From Stenotrophomonas humi (lineage in GTDB: Bacteria > Pseudomonadota > Gammaproteobacteria > Xanthomonadales > Xanthomonadaceae), in the NCBI RefSeq assembly GCF_001431415.1, contig NZ_LDJI01000003.1, forward strand, positions 1 through 64,000: a stretch of 64,000 nt of DNA, written 5' to 3'. The notes under the pieces are model-generated. The model worked only from the letters and a program-made list of their open reading frames with translations. It was not told where the DNA came from and did not search any database. This document shows, piece by piece, positions 26,405-35,861 of this stretch. The position numbers were made by a program, and so were the translations under genes. The first letter of the stretch is position 1. Each line of letters starts with the position of its first letter.

Positions 26405-29400
26405 ATGAATCGTGTTTATCGTCTGATCTTCAATCACAACCTCGGCGTGATGCAGGTTGCCTCGGAGCTGTCCTGCGCGGCGGGGTGTGGCGGACACACG
26501 CGCCAGCGCGCTGCACGTGCCATGTCTGCCCAGCTGCTGGGCGCGGCGCTGTGCATGGCGCTGACGGTCCCGGCCGCGCAGGCTGCCGACCAGAATTGGT
26601 TCGGTAGTGGAATGGCCAACTGGCACGATGCGGCAACCTGGGGTACGGGCCGTGTGCCTGTTGCTGTCGATGTGGTGCGTTTGTACGGCACAGGCATATT
26701 GACGCTGCGCGCCGGTGAAGTCGGTGCAGCCAACCGCGTCCGGATCCATGACGGCACCCTGCAGGTCCACGGCACGTTGGGCCTGAGTGACGGCTATGTC
26801 GAGGTTGGCGTTGACCCTGCAAACAACGCAACGATGGCTGTCAGCGGTGCGGATGCGGAGTTGCATGGAATTACACAACTGATCCTGGGCCTTACCGGCG
26901 CGGGGTCATTCAGCGTGAGCGCGGGCGGCAGCGGCACCAGTAATCATGTTTTCGTGGGTGCTTACGCTGGCAGCAGCGGATCGATGTCGGTGTCGGGAAC
27001 GGGATCACGCTGGACCAACTCCGGCCAGCTGCAGGTGGGCCCGGCAGGTTTCGGAAGCCTGCTGGTCGAGCAGGGCGGGCAGGTGCTGAGCAGGGGCCGC
27101 AGCATGGTGGGTATCGAAGCCACGAGTGAAGGTACCGTTGTGGTCCGCGGCAGCGGTTCACGCTGGGAGAATCAAGACCTGCTGTGGATAGGCATGAGTG
27201 GCAGCGGCATGCTCGACATCGACAAGGCAGGCACCGTAACCAGCAGCTCCACGACGCTGGCCGAAGGGGGCGATGGCAAGGGCACACTCAACCTGCTTGG
27301 CAACGGCACGGATGGACGCGGTGTGCTCATTACCGGACAACTGATTCACGGCGGCGGTGACGCCACGCTCAACCTCGATGGCGGCATCCTGCAGGCCACG
27401 CGCAACCAGCTCAGTTTCCTTCCCGGGTTTTCCACGCTCGCGGTGGGTGGCGAAGGCGCATGGTTTGACACTGCCGGTTTCAACATCGGAGTGGGCACGG
27501 CGTTCACGTCGCCGTCTGGTGGTGGTCTCAACAAGCAGGGCGCGGGCACGCTGATGCTGAGCGGCGACAGCAGTGCGTTCAGCGGGCGCACCACGGTCAA
27601 TGCCGGCATCCTGTCGGTCAACAACGCGCTTGGTGGTGATGTGCAGGTCAACAGCGGCGGCACGCTCGCCGGCAGTGGCCGCATCGGCGGCGACGTGCAG
27701 GTGCGCGACGGTGCCAGGCTGACTCCCGGCAACAGCCCCGGCACGCTGACCATCGATGGTGACCTGACGTTGCATGACGGCGCCACCACCGTGGTCGAAC
27801 TGAATCAGCCCGGCGTGGTGGGCGGTGTCAACAACGACCTGATCGAAGTCGGCGGCAATCTGGCGCTGGGTGGCAGCCTGCAGGCCAGCGTGTCCTCGGC
27901 CGGCTGGTATCGGCTGTTCAACTATGGGGGCACGCTGTCCGGTGGCTTTGACAGCGTCACCGCAACGGTTGCGTCATCGCCCGGCGCCCGCGCGCTGATC
28001 GATACGGCTACGACGCACCAGGTGAGCCTGTCGGTGCTGGCCAGTGGCCACACGCTGCAGTTCTGGAATGGCAGAGCAAGCGGCGCCGGCACTGGTGTGG
28101 TGGGTGGCAACGGCAGCTGGAGCAACAGCGGCAACAACTGGACCGATGCCGGCGGCACCACGGCCGCAGGTTGGAGCGGCTCGGTGGCGGTGTTCATGGG
28201 CACGGCCGGTGCGGTGGATGTGCAGGGCATGCAGTCCTTCGACACGCTGCAGTTCAAGACCGATGGCTATCGTCTGAATGCCGGCACGGGCGGCCAGTTG
28301 GCATTGAGCCCGGCCAGCGGCAGTGCCGCCACCATCAACATCGATGGCGGCGTGCACGCAGAGCTGGACGTGGCGCTGGTGGATGGCAGCGGCAATGCGC
28401 TGCGCAAGGTGGGTGCCGGCACGCTCAGCTTGCATGCGGCCAGCAGCTACAGCGGCGGTACCGAGGTCAGTGAGGGCAGCCTGGTGGTGGCCGGCAACAC
28501 CGTGCTGGGCAGCGGCGCGGTGCGGGTGGACAACCACGCCGGGCGGGATGCCACCTTGCAGGTGACAGCGGGCAACCTGCTGTCCAACGCGCTCATCCTG
28601 GACAACGGCGGCACGCTGGACAACGCCGGCGGCGTGGATGCGGGCGTCACGCCGGTGGGGGGCGGTCTCGGTGGCGCGGTGATCCGCAACCAGGGCGTCA
28701 TCGTCGGTGCAACGCTGGCGGTGGATCTGCTGGGCGGTGGTGACGTCCACAACGCGGCCGGCGCGGTGATCGGCGCTGACGTCGCGGTGCGCTCGGGCGG
28801 GGCGGTGATGCTCGACAACGCAGGCGTGCTCGACGGTGATGTGCAGCTGGCTGAAAACGCCCAGCACCAGGTGACGTTGCACGCCTACAGCACGGTCAGC
28901 GGTGATCTGGATATCGGCAGCAATGCCGCTTCCACGCTCACGCTGGATGTCGATGACGGCCTTGCCTATCTGCATTCACACGCGGTGGTTGGCGACACCC
29001 GTTTCTCGGGACAGCTGGACAAGCGTGGCGCCGGTGCATGGATCATCGATCGCGATCTCAACGCCGCAAGCACCACGCTCAGCGAAGGCATCCTGCAGCT
29101 GGGCACCGGTGCGGCGGGCAGCACCCGCGGCAGCCTGGGCGACGGCGCCATCATCAACCAGGGCCTGCTGGTGATCGCGCGCGCCGACGACTTCACGATG
29201 CGCAATGCGATCAGCGGCAGCGGCGGCTTCATCAAGGAGTCCAGCAACACACTGACACTCACCGGGGCCAACAGTTCGACCGGTGACTTCGATATCCAGC
29301 GCGGCACACTGATGCTGAGCGGGGCTGGTGGCGTCGGTAGTGGCGCGCTTTCCTTTGGCAATGCCGGCGCCACGCTGGACATGAGTGCTGCCGATGGCGA

Positions 29401-31417
29401 CCGTCGCGTTGCGGCGTTGAGTGGCGTTGAAGGCAGCAGCATCGTGTTGGGTGCGAACGACCTGATTCTTGGCGATGCAACGAACCGCAGTTTCGACGGC
29501 GTGCTCAGCGGCAGCGGCGGCATCGTCAAGCAGGGCAGTGGAACGCAGACCTTGGCCGGCGCCAACACCTACAGCGGCGGCACGACGATCCAGGGCGGCA
29601 CGCTGGCCATCGCTGGTGCCGGCTCGCTGGATGAGCACGGCGATGTGGCGCTGACCGGCAGTGATGCCGTTTTCGACATCAGCCGCACGGCCAGGGTGCA
29701 GTCCGTCGGCAGCCTGGCCGGCGTGAACGGCAGCATCGTGTCGGTTGGCAGCAATGCGTTGCGCTTCGGCGATACGGACGCTGCCCAGTTCAGCGGCAGC
29801 TTCATCGGCGATGGCACGTTGACCAAGCAGGGCAGCGGCAGCCTGCTGCTCGACGGCGACAACCGTGCATTCGTTGGCCGCATGACGGTCGATGCAGGCA
29901 CGCTGCGCCTGAATGGCCAGTTGGGCGGCGATATGCAGGTCAATGCCGCTGCTGCGCTGGTCGGCAATGGCTATATCGGCGGCAGCCTGGAGCTGGCTGG
30001 CACGCTTGCACCGGGCAACAGCATCGGGCGGCTGGAGATTGGTGGTGACCTGCTATTGACAGCAGGAAGCACCTACGCCGCGGAGATCGATGCCAGTCAC
30101 GGTGATGCGGTGCATGCCGGCGGTGTGGCAACGCTGCAGGGTGGCACGCTGCAGGTGATCGCGCTGGATGAGAAGACCAGCTACCGCGACGGCTACCGCT
30201 ATACGCTGCTCAGCGCCGATGGCGGCATCACCGGCGGCTTCGGGAGGCTGGTTACGCCGTCTGCTTTCCTGCCGCTTGCACTGGACTACAGCGGCAACGC
30301 GTTGGTACTACGCATCGATCAACCTTCCGATTTCAGCACGGCGGCGGAAACCCGGAACCAGCACGCTACCGCGGTGGCGTTGAACACGCTGCCGCAGTCG
30401 GGCGAGGCACTGGTGCTCTACAACACGCTGCTGATGTTCGACGGCGCCACCGCGCGCGGCGCGTTTGATGCGCTCTCCGGTGAGATTCATGCCGGCACCC
30501 GCGCGCTGCTGCTGGATGACCGCTTTGTGGACGATGCGGTCAATCGCCGCCTGCACGGCGATGTGACCCAGACGCAGGGGCAACGCGGCACGCTGTGGCT
30601 GGGTGGCAGCGGTCGCAGCACGCGTCAGGCCGGTGATGGTAACGGCACGCAGTCCCACGATTATCGCGATGGCATGTTGCTTGGTGCGGACCTGCAACTG
30701 GGCGAACAGGGCGTGCTGGGTGCGGTGATCGGTACGCAACGTCTGCGGCAGCGTCTGCCTCGCCACGAGTCGTTGGCCAAGGCGCAGGACACCGTGGTGG
30801 GCCTGTATGCGCAGGGCCGATGGGGTGGCTTGAGCATGGCAGGCAACGTGTCGTACAGCCGTTACCGCATCGACAGCGAACGCACCGTGCAGCTGGACAG
30901 CGTCGGCACGCAGATGCTGCGCGCCAGCTACGACGCACAGGCCACCACCGCACAGCTCGAACTGGCCTGGACGAGGGCATTGGGAACGATGCAGATGCAA
31001 CCCTACCTGCAGGTCACCGGCCAGTGGCTGCACAGCGACGCCGCTCAGGAGTGGGGCGGCTCGGCGGCCCTGGCAGTGCAGGACGATGATGCGCAACGCC
31101 TGGTCGGTCGTATCGGCGTGCGCGGCATCTGGGATGTCAGTGGTGGCTCGGCTGCGGCACCAGCACTGCTGCGCGTCGGCCTGGGCTGGGAGCATGCCAG
31201 CGCTGATCTGTCCGCTTCCAGTCGCCAACATTTCGTGGCTGGTGGTGATGTGTTCGAGGTGCTGTCCACGGCCCGCGCGCGTAATGCCCTGGTCGCTGAA
31301 GCCGCAGTGGATGTGGCGACGGGGCGTCGCAGTCAATTGTCACTGGCCGCACAGGCGCGCAGCGGTGATGGCGTCCGCGAGTTGGGCGCACAGTTGAACT
31401 GGCGCCTGGGCTTCTGA
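26405..31417 (+). CDS. AIDA-type autotransporter adhesin with ESPR signal
   Basis: A 1670-residue type Va secreted protein. The ATG at 26405 opens a typical extended signal peptide region (MNRVYRLIFNHNLGVMQVAS), followed after a linker by the hydrophobic core and a cleavage site near PAAQAAD. This decides the start against the longer open frame. The passenger is a beta-helix built of autotransporter-associated repeats (GAGTLMLSGDSSAFSGRTTV, GSGTQTLAGANTYSGGTTIQ and similar), with PGNSPGTLTIDGDL and PGNSIGRLEIGGDL near the ends of two blocks. The C-terminal barrel (about 1390-1670) begins after the RGTLWLGGSGRS linker and ends in the canonical aromatic residue (LNWRLGF). Likely roles are adhesion or autoaggregation. 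Confidence 0.95.
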   Translation: MNRVYRLIFNHNLGVMQVASELSCAAGCGGHTRQRAARAMSAQLLGAALCMALTVPAAQAADQNWFGSGMANWHDAATWGTGRVPVAVDVVRLYGTGILTLRAGEVGAANRVRIHDGTLQVHGTLGLSDGYVEVGVDPANNATMAVSGADAELHGITQLILGLTGAGSFSVSAGGSGTSNHVFVGAYAGSSGSMSVSGTGSRWTNSGQLQVGPAGFGSLLVEQGGQVLSRGRSMVGIEATSEGTVVVRGSGSRWENQDLLWIGMSGSGMLDIDKAGTVTSSSTTLAEGGDGKGTLNLLGNGTDGRGVLITGQLIHGGGDATLNLDGGILQATRNQLSFLPGFSTLAVGGEGAWFDTAGFNIGVGTAFTSPSGGGLNKQGAGTLMLSGDSSAFSGRTTVNAGILSVNNALGGDVQVNSGGTLAGSGRIGGDVQVRDGARLTPGNSPGTLTIDGDLTLHDGATTVVELNQPGVVGGVNNDLIEVGGNLALGGSLQASVSSAGWYRLFNYGGTLSGGFDSVTATVASSPGARALIDTATTHQVSLSVLASGHTLQFWNGRASGAGTGVVGGNGSWSNSGNNWTDAGGTTAAGWSGSVAVFMGTAGAVDVQGMQSFDTLQFKTDGYRLNAGTGGQLALSPASGSAATINIDGGVHAELDVALVDGSGNALRKVGAGTLSLHAASSYSGGTEVSEGSLVVAGNTVLGSGAVRVDNHAGRDATLQVTAGNLLSNALILDNGGTLDNAGGVDAGVTPVGGGLGGAVIRNQGVIVGATLAVDLLGGGDVHNAAGAVIGADVAVRSGGAVMLDNAGVLDGDVQLAENAQHQVTLHAYSTVSGDLDIGSNAASTLTLDVDDGLAYLHSHAVVGDTRFSGQLDKRGAGAWIIDRDLNAASTTLSEGILQLGTGAAGSTRGSLGDGAIINQGLLVIARADDFTMRNAISGSGGFIKESSNTLTLTGANSSTGDFDIQRGTLMLSGAGGVGSGALSFGNAGATLDMSAADGDRRVAALSGVEGSSIVLGANDLILGDATNRSFDGVLSGSGGIVKQGSGTQTLAGANTYSGGTTIQGGTLAIAGAGSLDEHGDVALTGSDAVFDISRTARVQSVGSLAGVNGSIVSVGSNALRFGDTDAAQFSGSFIGDGTLTKQGSGSLLLDGDNRAFVGRMTVDAGTLRLNGQLGGDMQVNAAAALVGNGYIGGSLELAGTLAPGNSIGRLEIGGDLLLTAGSTYAAEIDASHGDAVHAGGVATLQGGTLQVIALDEKTSYRDGYRYTLLSADGGITGGFGRLVTPSAFLPLALDYSGNALVLRIDQPSDFSTAAETRNQHATAVALNTLPQSGEALVLYNTLLMFDGATARGAFDALSGEIHAGTRALLLDDRFVDDAVNRRLHGDVTQTQGQRGTLWLGGSGRSTRQAGDGNGTQSHDYRDGMLLGADLQLGEQGVLGAVIGTQRLRQRLPRHESLAKAQDTVVGLYAQGRWGGLSMAGNVSYSRYRIDSERTVQLDSVGTQMLRASYDAQATTAQLELAWTRALGTMQMQPYLQVTGQWLHSDAAQEWGGSAALAVQDDDAQRLVGRIGVRGIWDVSGGSAAAPALLRVGLGWEHASADLSASSRQHFVAGGDVFEVLSTARARNALVAEAAVDVATGRRSQLSLAAQARSGDGVRELGAQLNWRLGF

Positions 31418-31626
31418 GTGATGCCCACAGGTTGGGCATGCGGGATCTGGTGCAGAGGCCGGGATCGATTCCCACAGGTCAGATCCACTCCCGCCTCCGC
31501 CGCCAACGGCGGGGGCGGGGACCGGTTGCATGTCATCGTCATAGGGGCCGATGCGTGCCCCAAGGTTGTTCGAGGGCCGCGAGGAGCGGCAGCAGATGCT
31601 CCGCCCCCGCGATCTTCAGTCCTTGA

Positions 31627-32154
31627 TCACGGCCGCACGGTGTTGGAGATGATCTCCACCCAATAGCCGTCCGGGTCCTTGATGAAGGCCAGGTTCTTCA
31701 TGCGGCCATCGGTCAGGCGCTTCTGGAACGCCACGTTCAATGCTTCAAAACGCGCGCATGCCGTTTCAATGTCAGGTACCGATACGCAGATATGGCCGAA
31801 GCCGCGCGGGTCGCTGTTGCCGTCGTGGTAGACCGGGCCATCCTGCTGCTCGGTGCCGTGGTTGTGGGTGAGTTCCAGCACGCCGGGGATGCCGGCCATC
31901 CACAGGCGGCGTTCTGAATCGTCCTCGGGAATCTGCGTGCCAGCGGGTACATAGGCGAGGAAGTACAGGCTGAATTCGGCCTCGGGGAAGTCGCGCTGAT
32001 CGATCAACCGGAAGCCCAGCACGCGCGTGTAGAAATCCAGCGATGCATGGATGTCCTTGACCCGCAGCATGGTGTGGTTGAAGACGAAACCGTTGGTTTC
32101 GGCCGGCACCTGCGCAGTCACGCCGGGCTGTTGGTGGAGGGTTTGGAGGCTCAT
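31627..32154 (-). CDS. gloA: lactoylglutathione lyase (glyoxalase I)
   Basis: Converts the methylglyoxal-glutathione hemithioacetal to S-lactoylglutathione. It has 175 residues from the ATG at 32154 (MSLQTLHQQPG); the 25 codons of open frame upstream are not conserved-looking. The metal ligands of the family can be placed: His in FNHTMLRVKD, Glu in LELTHNHGTE, His in GFGHICVSV and Glu in YWVEIIS. The length and the SERRLWMAGIPGVLELTHN insert region are typical of the approximately 180-residue eukaryote-like/Pseudomonas class. It is monocistronic. Confidence 0.95.
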   Translation of the reverse strand: MSLQTLHQQPGVTAQVPAETNGFVFNHTMLRVKDIHASLDFYTRVLGFRLIDQRDFPEAEFSLYFLAYVPAGTQIPEDDSERRLWMAGIPGVLELTHNHGTEQQDGPVYHDGNSDPRGFGHICVSVPDIETACARFEALNVAFQKRLTDGRMKNLAFIKDPDGYWVEIISNTVRP

Positions 32155-32513
32155 GGGGTACGTCCTGGTGTCGTGAATGGGGAGGGCGGAACGGGCTGTT
32201 CTTGGCTGTGATTCAAGTTGCATCTGCAATCAACGTCGCAGGAAAAAAGTTGCGGTTGAAAGCAGTGGCGCGATAGACAGCGCAGCTTGTTTGCATCAAC
32301 AGAAAAAATCATCAATGTCATGCCTTGCGCATCTTGGCGGTGTCAGATGCGCTGGCTATGCTGCGTTGCAGGGTAGTCATTCTCGCTTTGCCAGGAACTG
32401 AAGGGCAGTTGCCTGTTCCTTGAATGGGGCAGAGATGACGCCGCTGCAAGGGCTGCACCGGTAGCGCGCAGGGTGCGTGCCCTGAAAAGGATGCGCTGGG
32501 AGGCACGAGGGAG
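32155..32513. other. intergenic region between gloA and the TonB-receptor operon
   Basis: A stretch of 359 bases between divergent transcription units. No gene is supported. A patch with GCAGGAAAAAAG and CAACAGAAAAAATCATC (32240-32310) is AT-richer than its surroundings and may belong to the gloA promoter. Confidence 0.35.
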
Positions 32514-32543
32514 TTGACAGGTCTTCTCCCGACGCGTTATTCA
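32514..32543 (+). promoter_or_regulatory. sigma70 promoter of the CopL-like/TonB receptor operon
   Basis: A consensus -35 TTGACA (32514-32519) is followed after 18 bases by TATTCA (32538-32543), a moderate -10. Transcription would start near 32549-32551, inside the palindrome at 32547-32560, about 35 bases before the CopL-like ATG. Confidence 0.65.
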
Positions 32544-32546
32544 TTG

Positions 32547-32560
32547 TTTGTATATACAAA
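32547..32560. promoter_or_regulatory. perfect 14-bp palindromic operator
   Basis: TTTGTATATACAAA is its own reverse complement and covers the predicted transcription start, the position expected for a repressor site. The TGTA-N2-TACA core resembles sites used by some GntR/HutC-type repressors, but the regulator is not encoded nearby and its identity is unknown. It does not resemble a Fur box. Confidence 0.65.
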
Positions 32561-32583
32561 TAGACGGAGTCCTCGGGAACACC

Positions 32584-32985
32584 ATGCCGTACCGCTTGTG
32601 GCTGCCACTGCTGCTGATCTGCGTGCTTGCAGCCGAAGGCGTGCTTGGGGCATGGGCGGGCGCGCGGATGGCGATGGAGACGGTGGCCAGTGTGGCCACC
32701 GACACCGGGGCTGGTGCGGTAGATCCCGATTGCGAGCCGGCCAAGCCGGTGCTGGCCCAAACCCATGGCGACCACGGCCGCGGCACCATGCCGGCGCATC
32801 ATGCCGACTGCACCTGCGTGGACAGCACCGGCTGCGAATGCGTCTGCGTGCTGGTGCTGTATCCCCCCACGTCGGTGAAGCTGTTTGCCGGTACCCATCC
32901 CCCGGTATCGCTCGATACCGCATTGCCTGTGCTTGAGCTGCCAGCCAGCAAACTTTCGCGGGTATTCCGACCTCCCATCGCTTGA
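32584..32985 (+). CDS. small Cys/His-rich exported protein, CopL-like
   Basis: A 133-residue protein from the ATG at 32584 (MPYRLWLPLLLICVLAAEGV, signal-peptide-like). Its centre is metal-ligand rich: HGDHGRGTMPAHHADCTC followed by DSTGCECVCV. It ends FRPPIA, the same ending as the CopL protein at 42901-43299 (NRPPIA), which suggests a shared family. CopL-type proteins are needed for copper-responsive expression of copAB in xanthomonads. Here the gene leads a TonB-receptor operon instead, so it may bind or sense the imported metal. The alternative TTG at 32548 lies in the operator and is unlikely. Confidence 0.65.
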   Translation: MPYRLWLPLLLICVLAAEGVLGAWAGARMAMETVASVATDTGAGAVDPDCEPAKPVLAQTHGDHGRGTMPAHHADCTCVDSTGCECVCVLVLYPPTSVKLFAGTHPPVSLDTALPVLELPASKLSRVFRPPIA

Positions 32986-33086
32986 CCTGTCGTCCCTGCG
33001 TCATCACGACGTTGCAGTGCCCCTGCGTGCGCCCTTTGTGCACGCGGACATCGCCCAGAGACAGGTTTACCCAGCGGGAGAGAGAA

Positions 33087-35804
33087 ATGTATTTGAAGTC
33101 CCATGCCTTGGCCGTGGCCATTGGCAGTGTGTTGTGCGTGGCCGCCACCAGCCAGACCGCGCATGCGCAGCAGAACCCAGACCAGCCGGAAAACGCGCGC
33201 ACGCTTGATGCCGTGCAGGTCACCGGTAGCCATATCAAGCGCGCCCAGTTGTCCGGCGTCGGCCCGGTGAGCGTCGTTGATGCCGAAGCCATCGAGCGTT
33301 CCGGCGCCACCTCGGTGGAAACGCTGCTGCAGCGCCTGCCGGCATCGGCCGGCTATGCCGGCAGCCAGAGCAACGCCTACTGGGCCGAGAACGGCTACGG
33401 CACCACCCAGGTCAACCTGCGTGGCCTCGGCGCGAACCGCACTCTGGTGCTGCTCAATGGCCGCCGCATCGTCAACGGTGGCACCGGCGCCAACAGCTCG
33501 GTCGATCTGAACGTGATTCCGGTATCGCTGATCGAACGCGTGGAAGTGTTGAAGGATGGCGCCTCGGCCATCTACGGCGCCGACGCGGTGGCCGGCGTGG
33601 TCAACATCATCACCAAGCAGGGTTTTGACGGCGCCGAAGTAGCGGTGCGCTACGGCCAGACCGCCGAAGGTGATGGCGAGGAAACGTCGGTCGATTTCAC
33701 CTGGGGCATCACCGGCGAGCGCGGTTCGCTGATGACGGCGATCAATTACTACGATGGCGGTTCGGTGAACATGGCCACGCGTGCGCCGTGCGGCCTGGTC
33801 GAGTCGGACGGCAAGCTGGTGTGTTCGGGCAGCTCCACCACCGTGGGTGGCCGCGCATTGCTGGCCGATGGCAGCCGCGTCAACTTCAACCAGGTGCTGG
33901 GCGGCAACGGCGACTTCTACGAACCGTATTCGGCGGCCAAGCACAACTACAACGGCAACCACACGCTCAACGCGGTCAACCCGATTGAACGCCTGAGTTT
34001 CAGCGTGTTCGGCGACAGCCAGATCAACGACACCACCACCGCGTTCGTCGAGATGATGTACACCAACCGCCAGTCCAAGCAGTTGGCGACGGCCGGTGCG
34101 TTGGGCGTGTACCGGCCCATCAACATCGCCGCCGATCATCCGACCAACCCGACCGGGCAGGATCTGCTGCTGCAGCGTCGGCGTCTGGAAGAAGCCGGCC
34201 CGCGTCACTTCTTCCAGGAAACCGATACCTGGCGCGTCGTCGCTGGCCTGAAGGGGCAGCTCGGCACCAGCTGGGACTGGTCGGCGGCGTTCAACTGGGG
34301 GCGCAACACCGGCGTGGACGGCTCGGACAAGGTTGCCAACCTCGACCGTGTGGAACAAACGCTTGATCGCAGCATCTGCAGCCCGCTGCCGGGTGCGGCG
34401 ATTCCGTGCGGTGACTACCTGGGTTATGGCGACCTGAGCCAGCAGGTGCTGGACTACATCCTGTTCAACTCGCGCGACACGGGCGGCAACGAGCAGAAGA
34501 GCTTCACCGCCAATCTCAGTGGCCAGATCTTCGAGCTGCCGGCGGGCTGGGTGGGCTTTGCGGCCGGTGTGGAAGTGCGCAAGGAACGCGGCTGGCGTGA
34601 TCCGGATCCGCTCACCGTGCTGGGCATCGGCAACACCAACCAGCAGGATCCCATCCACGGTGAATACACCGCCAAGGAGGTATTCGCCGAGCTGGCGATC
34701 CCGCTGCTGCAGGACAGCGTCATTGCCGATTCGCTGTACCTCAACCTGGCCGGGCGGGCGTCGGACTACGATCTGTTCGGGCGCGATTACAACTACAAGG
34801 CAGGCCTGGACTGGCAGGTCAACGAGTCGTTGAAACTGCGCAGCACCTACGCCACCGCATTCCGTATCCCCAATATTCCGGAACTGTTTGGCGGTGTGGC
34901 CGAAGGCAACCTGACCACCACCGACCCGTGCAGCAACTGGAGCAGCCTGCCGGCCGGTTCGGTGGTGCGTGGCAACTGCCAGGCCTATGGCGTGCCGGCT
35001 GGGTATGTGCAGCCGGGCAACAGCATCCTCACCACCTCCGGTGGCAATGCGGATCTGAAGCCGGAGGACGCCACCTCGTTCACCGCAGGCGTGGTGTGGA
35101 CACCGGCGTTCGCTTCCGGCCTGACGCTGACGCTGGACTACTACAACATCCGCATCAAGAACGCGATCCAGCGCATTGCCGGGTCGACCAAGCTTGCGAT
35201 CTGCTACAACACGCCGGGCTTGGCCCACCCATTCTGTGATGCCAGCAATTTCACCCGCAACCCGCGTACCGGTGAAGTCGACTACCTGTCCTCGCAGCCG
35301 GTGAATGCGGCCAACGAGCGGGTCAGTGGCGTTGATCTCGGCGCGCTGTATGAGTTCCAGATGGCCGGATTCGACGCCAGCGTCAGCGCCGATGTGTCTT
35401 ACCTGCAGCGCTATGACGTGCGCCCGTACGCAGGGGCCGAGGTGATCGAATACGCGGGCAAGATCACCGGCGGTCGAGGCAGCTATGCCAAGTGGCGTGG
35501 CCTGGTGGCACTGAATGCGGCACGCGACAAGTGGTCTGGCACCTGGTCCACCCAGTACATCGGCCGGACTGATGACATCAACGCCACGCGCGGTGATATC
35601 GGTGACCATGCGCCGTCGGTGTTCTATCACAACCTGCAGCTCAAGTACGCCGTGAGCAAGGCGTTGGATGTTTCGCTTGGCCTGGACAACGTCTTCAACA
35701 AGAAGCCGCCCTTCATCCAGAGCTATACCGATGCCAACACCGACACCATGACGTATGACCTGCTGGGTCGCCGCTGGTACGCACGCATCGGCTATCGCTG
35801 GTGA
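33087..35804 (+). CDS. TonB-dependent outer-membrane receptor
   Basis: A 905-residue receptor. The start at 33087 has GGGAGAGAG upstream and a signal peptide (MYLKSHALAVAIGSVLCVAA...AHAQ). The TonB-box region LDAVQVTGSHIKR leads to a plug domain (about 55-170, with NLRGLGANRTLVLLNGRRIV and DGASAIYGADAVAGVVNII), then a 22-strand barrel ending in WYARIGYRW. The NLRGLG-NRTLVLLNGRR class is common in xanthomonads, and its ligands range from iron chelates to glycans. Downstream PepSY and reductase genes favour a metal chelate reduced after uptake (inference). The frame opens 35 codons earlier, overlapping the CopL-like gene. Confidence 0.93.
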   Translation: MYLKSHALAVAIGSVLCVAATSQTAHAQQNPDQPENARTLDAVQVTGSHIKRAQLSGVGPVSVVDAEAIERSGATSVETLLQRLPASAGYAGSQSNAYWAENGYGTTQVNLRGLGANRTLVLLNGRRIVNGGTGANSSVDLNVIPVSLIERVEVLKDGASAIYGADAVAGVVNIITKQGFDGAEVAVRYGQTAEGDGEETSVDFTWGITGERGSLMTAINYYDGGSVNMATRAPCGLVESDGKLVCSGSSTTVGGRALLADGSRVNFNQVLGGNGDFYEPYSAAKHNYNGNHTLNAVNPIERLSFSVFGDSQINDTTTAFVEMMYTNRQSKQLATAGALGVYRPINIAADHPTNPTGQDLLLQRRRLEEAGPRHFFQETDTWRVVAGLKGQLGTSWDWSAAFNWGRNTGVDGSDKVANLDRVEQTLDRSICSPLPGAAIPCGDYLGYGDLSQQVLDYILFNSRDTGGNEQKSFTANLSGQIFELPAGWVGFAAGVEVRKERGWRDPDPLTVLGIGNTNQQDPIHGEYTAKEVFAELAIPLLQDSVIADSLYLNLAGRASDYDLFGRDYNYKAGLDWQVNESLKLRSTYATAFRIPNIPELFGGVAEGNLTTTDPCSNWSSLPAGSVVRGNCQAYGVPAGYVQPGNSILTTSGGNADLKPEDATSFTAGVVWTPAFASGLTLTLDYYNIRIKNAIQRIAGSTKLAICYNTPGLAHPFCDASNFTRNPRTGEVDYLSSQPVNAANERVSGVDLGALYEFQMAGFDASVSADVSYLQRYDVRPYAGAEVIEYAGKITGGRGSYAKWRGLVALNAARDKWSGTWSTQYIGRTDDINATRGDIGDHAPSVFYHNLQLKYAVSKALDVSLGLDNVFNKKPPFIQSYTDANTDTMTYDLLGRRWYARIGYRW

Positions 35805-35810
35805 TCGCAG

Positions 35811-35838
35811 GCGCCCCGTCGTGCAAACGGCGGGGCGC
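35811..35838 (+). other. intercistronic hairpin after the TonB receptor gene
   Basis: GCGCCCCG and CGGGGCGC enclose a 12-base loop, with no U-tract. It lies 7 bases after the receptor stop and probably stabilises the upstream mRNA or lowers expression of the PepSY genes. Confidence 0.55.
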
Positions 35839-35861
35839 ATCGCAGACTGAGGATGATGTAG

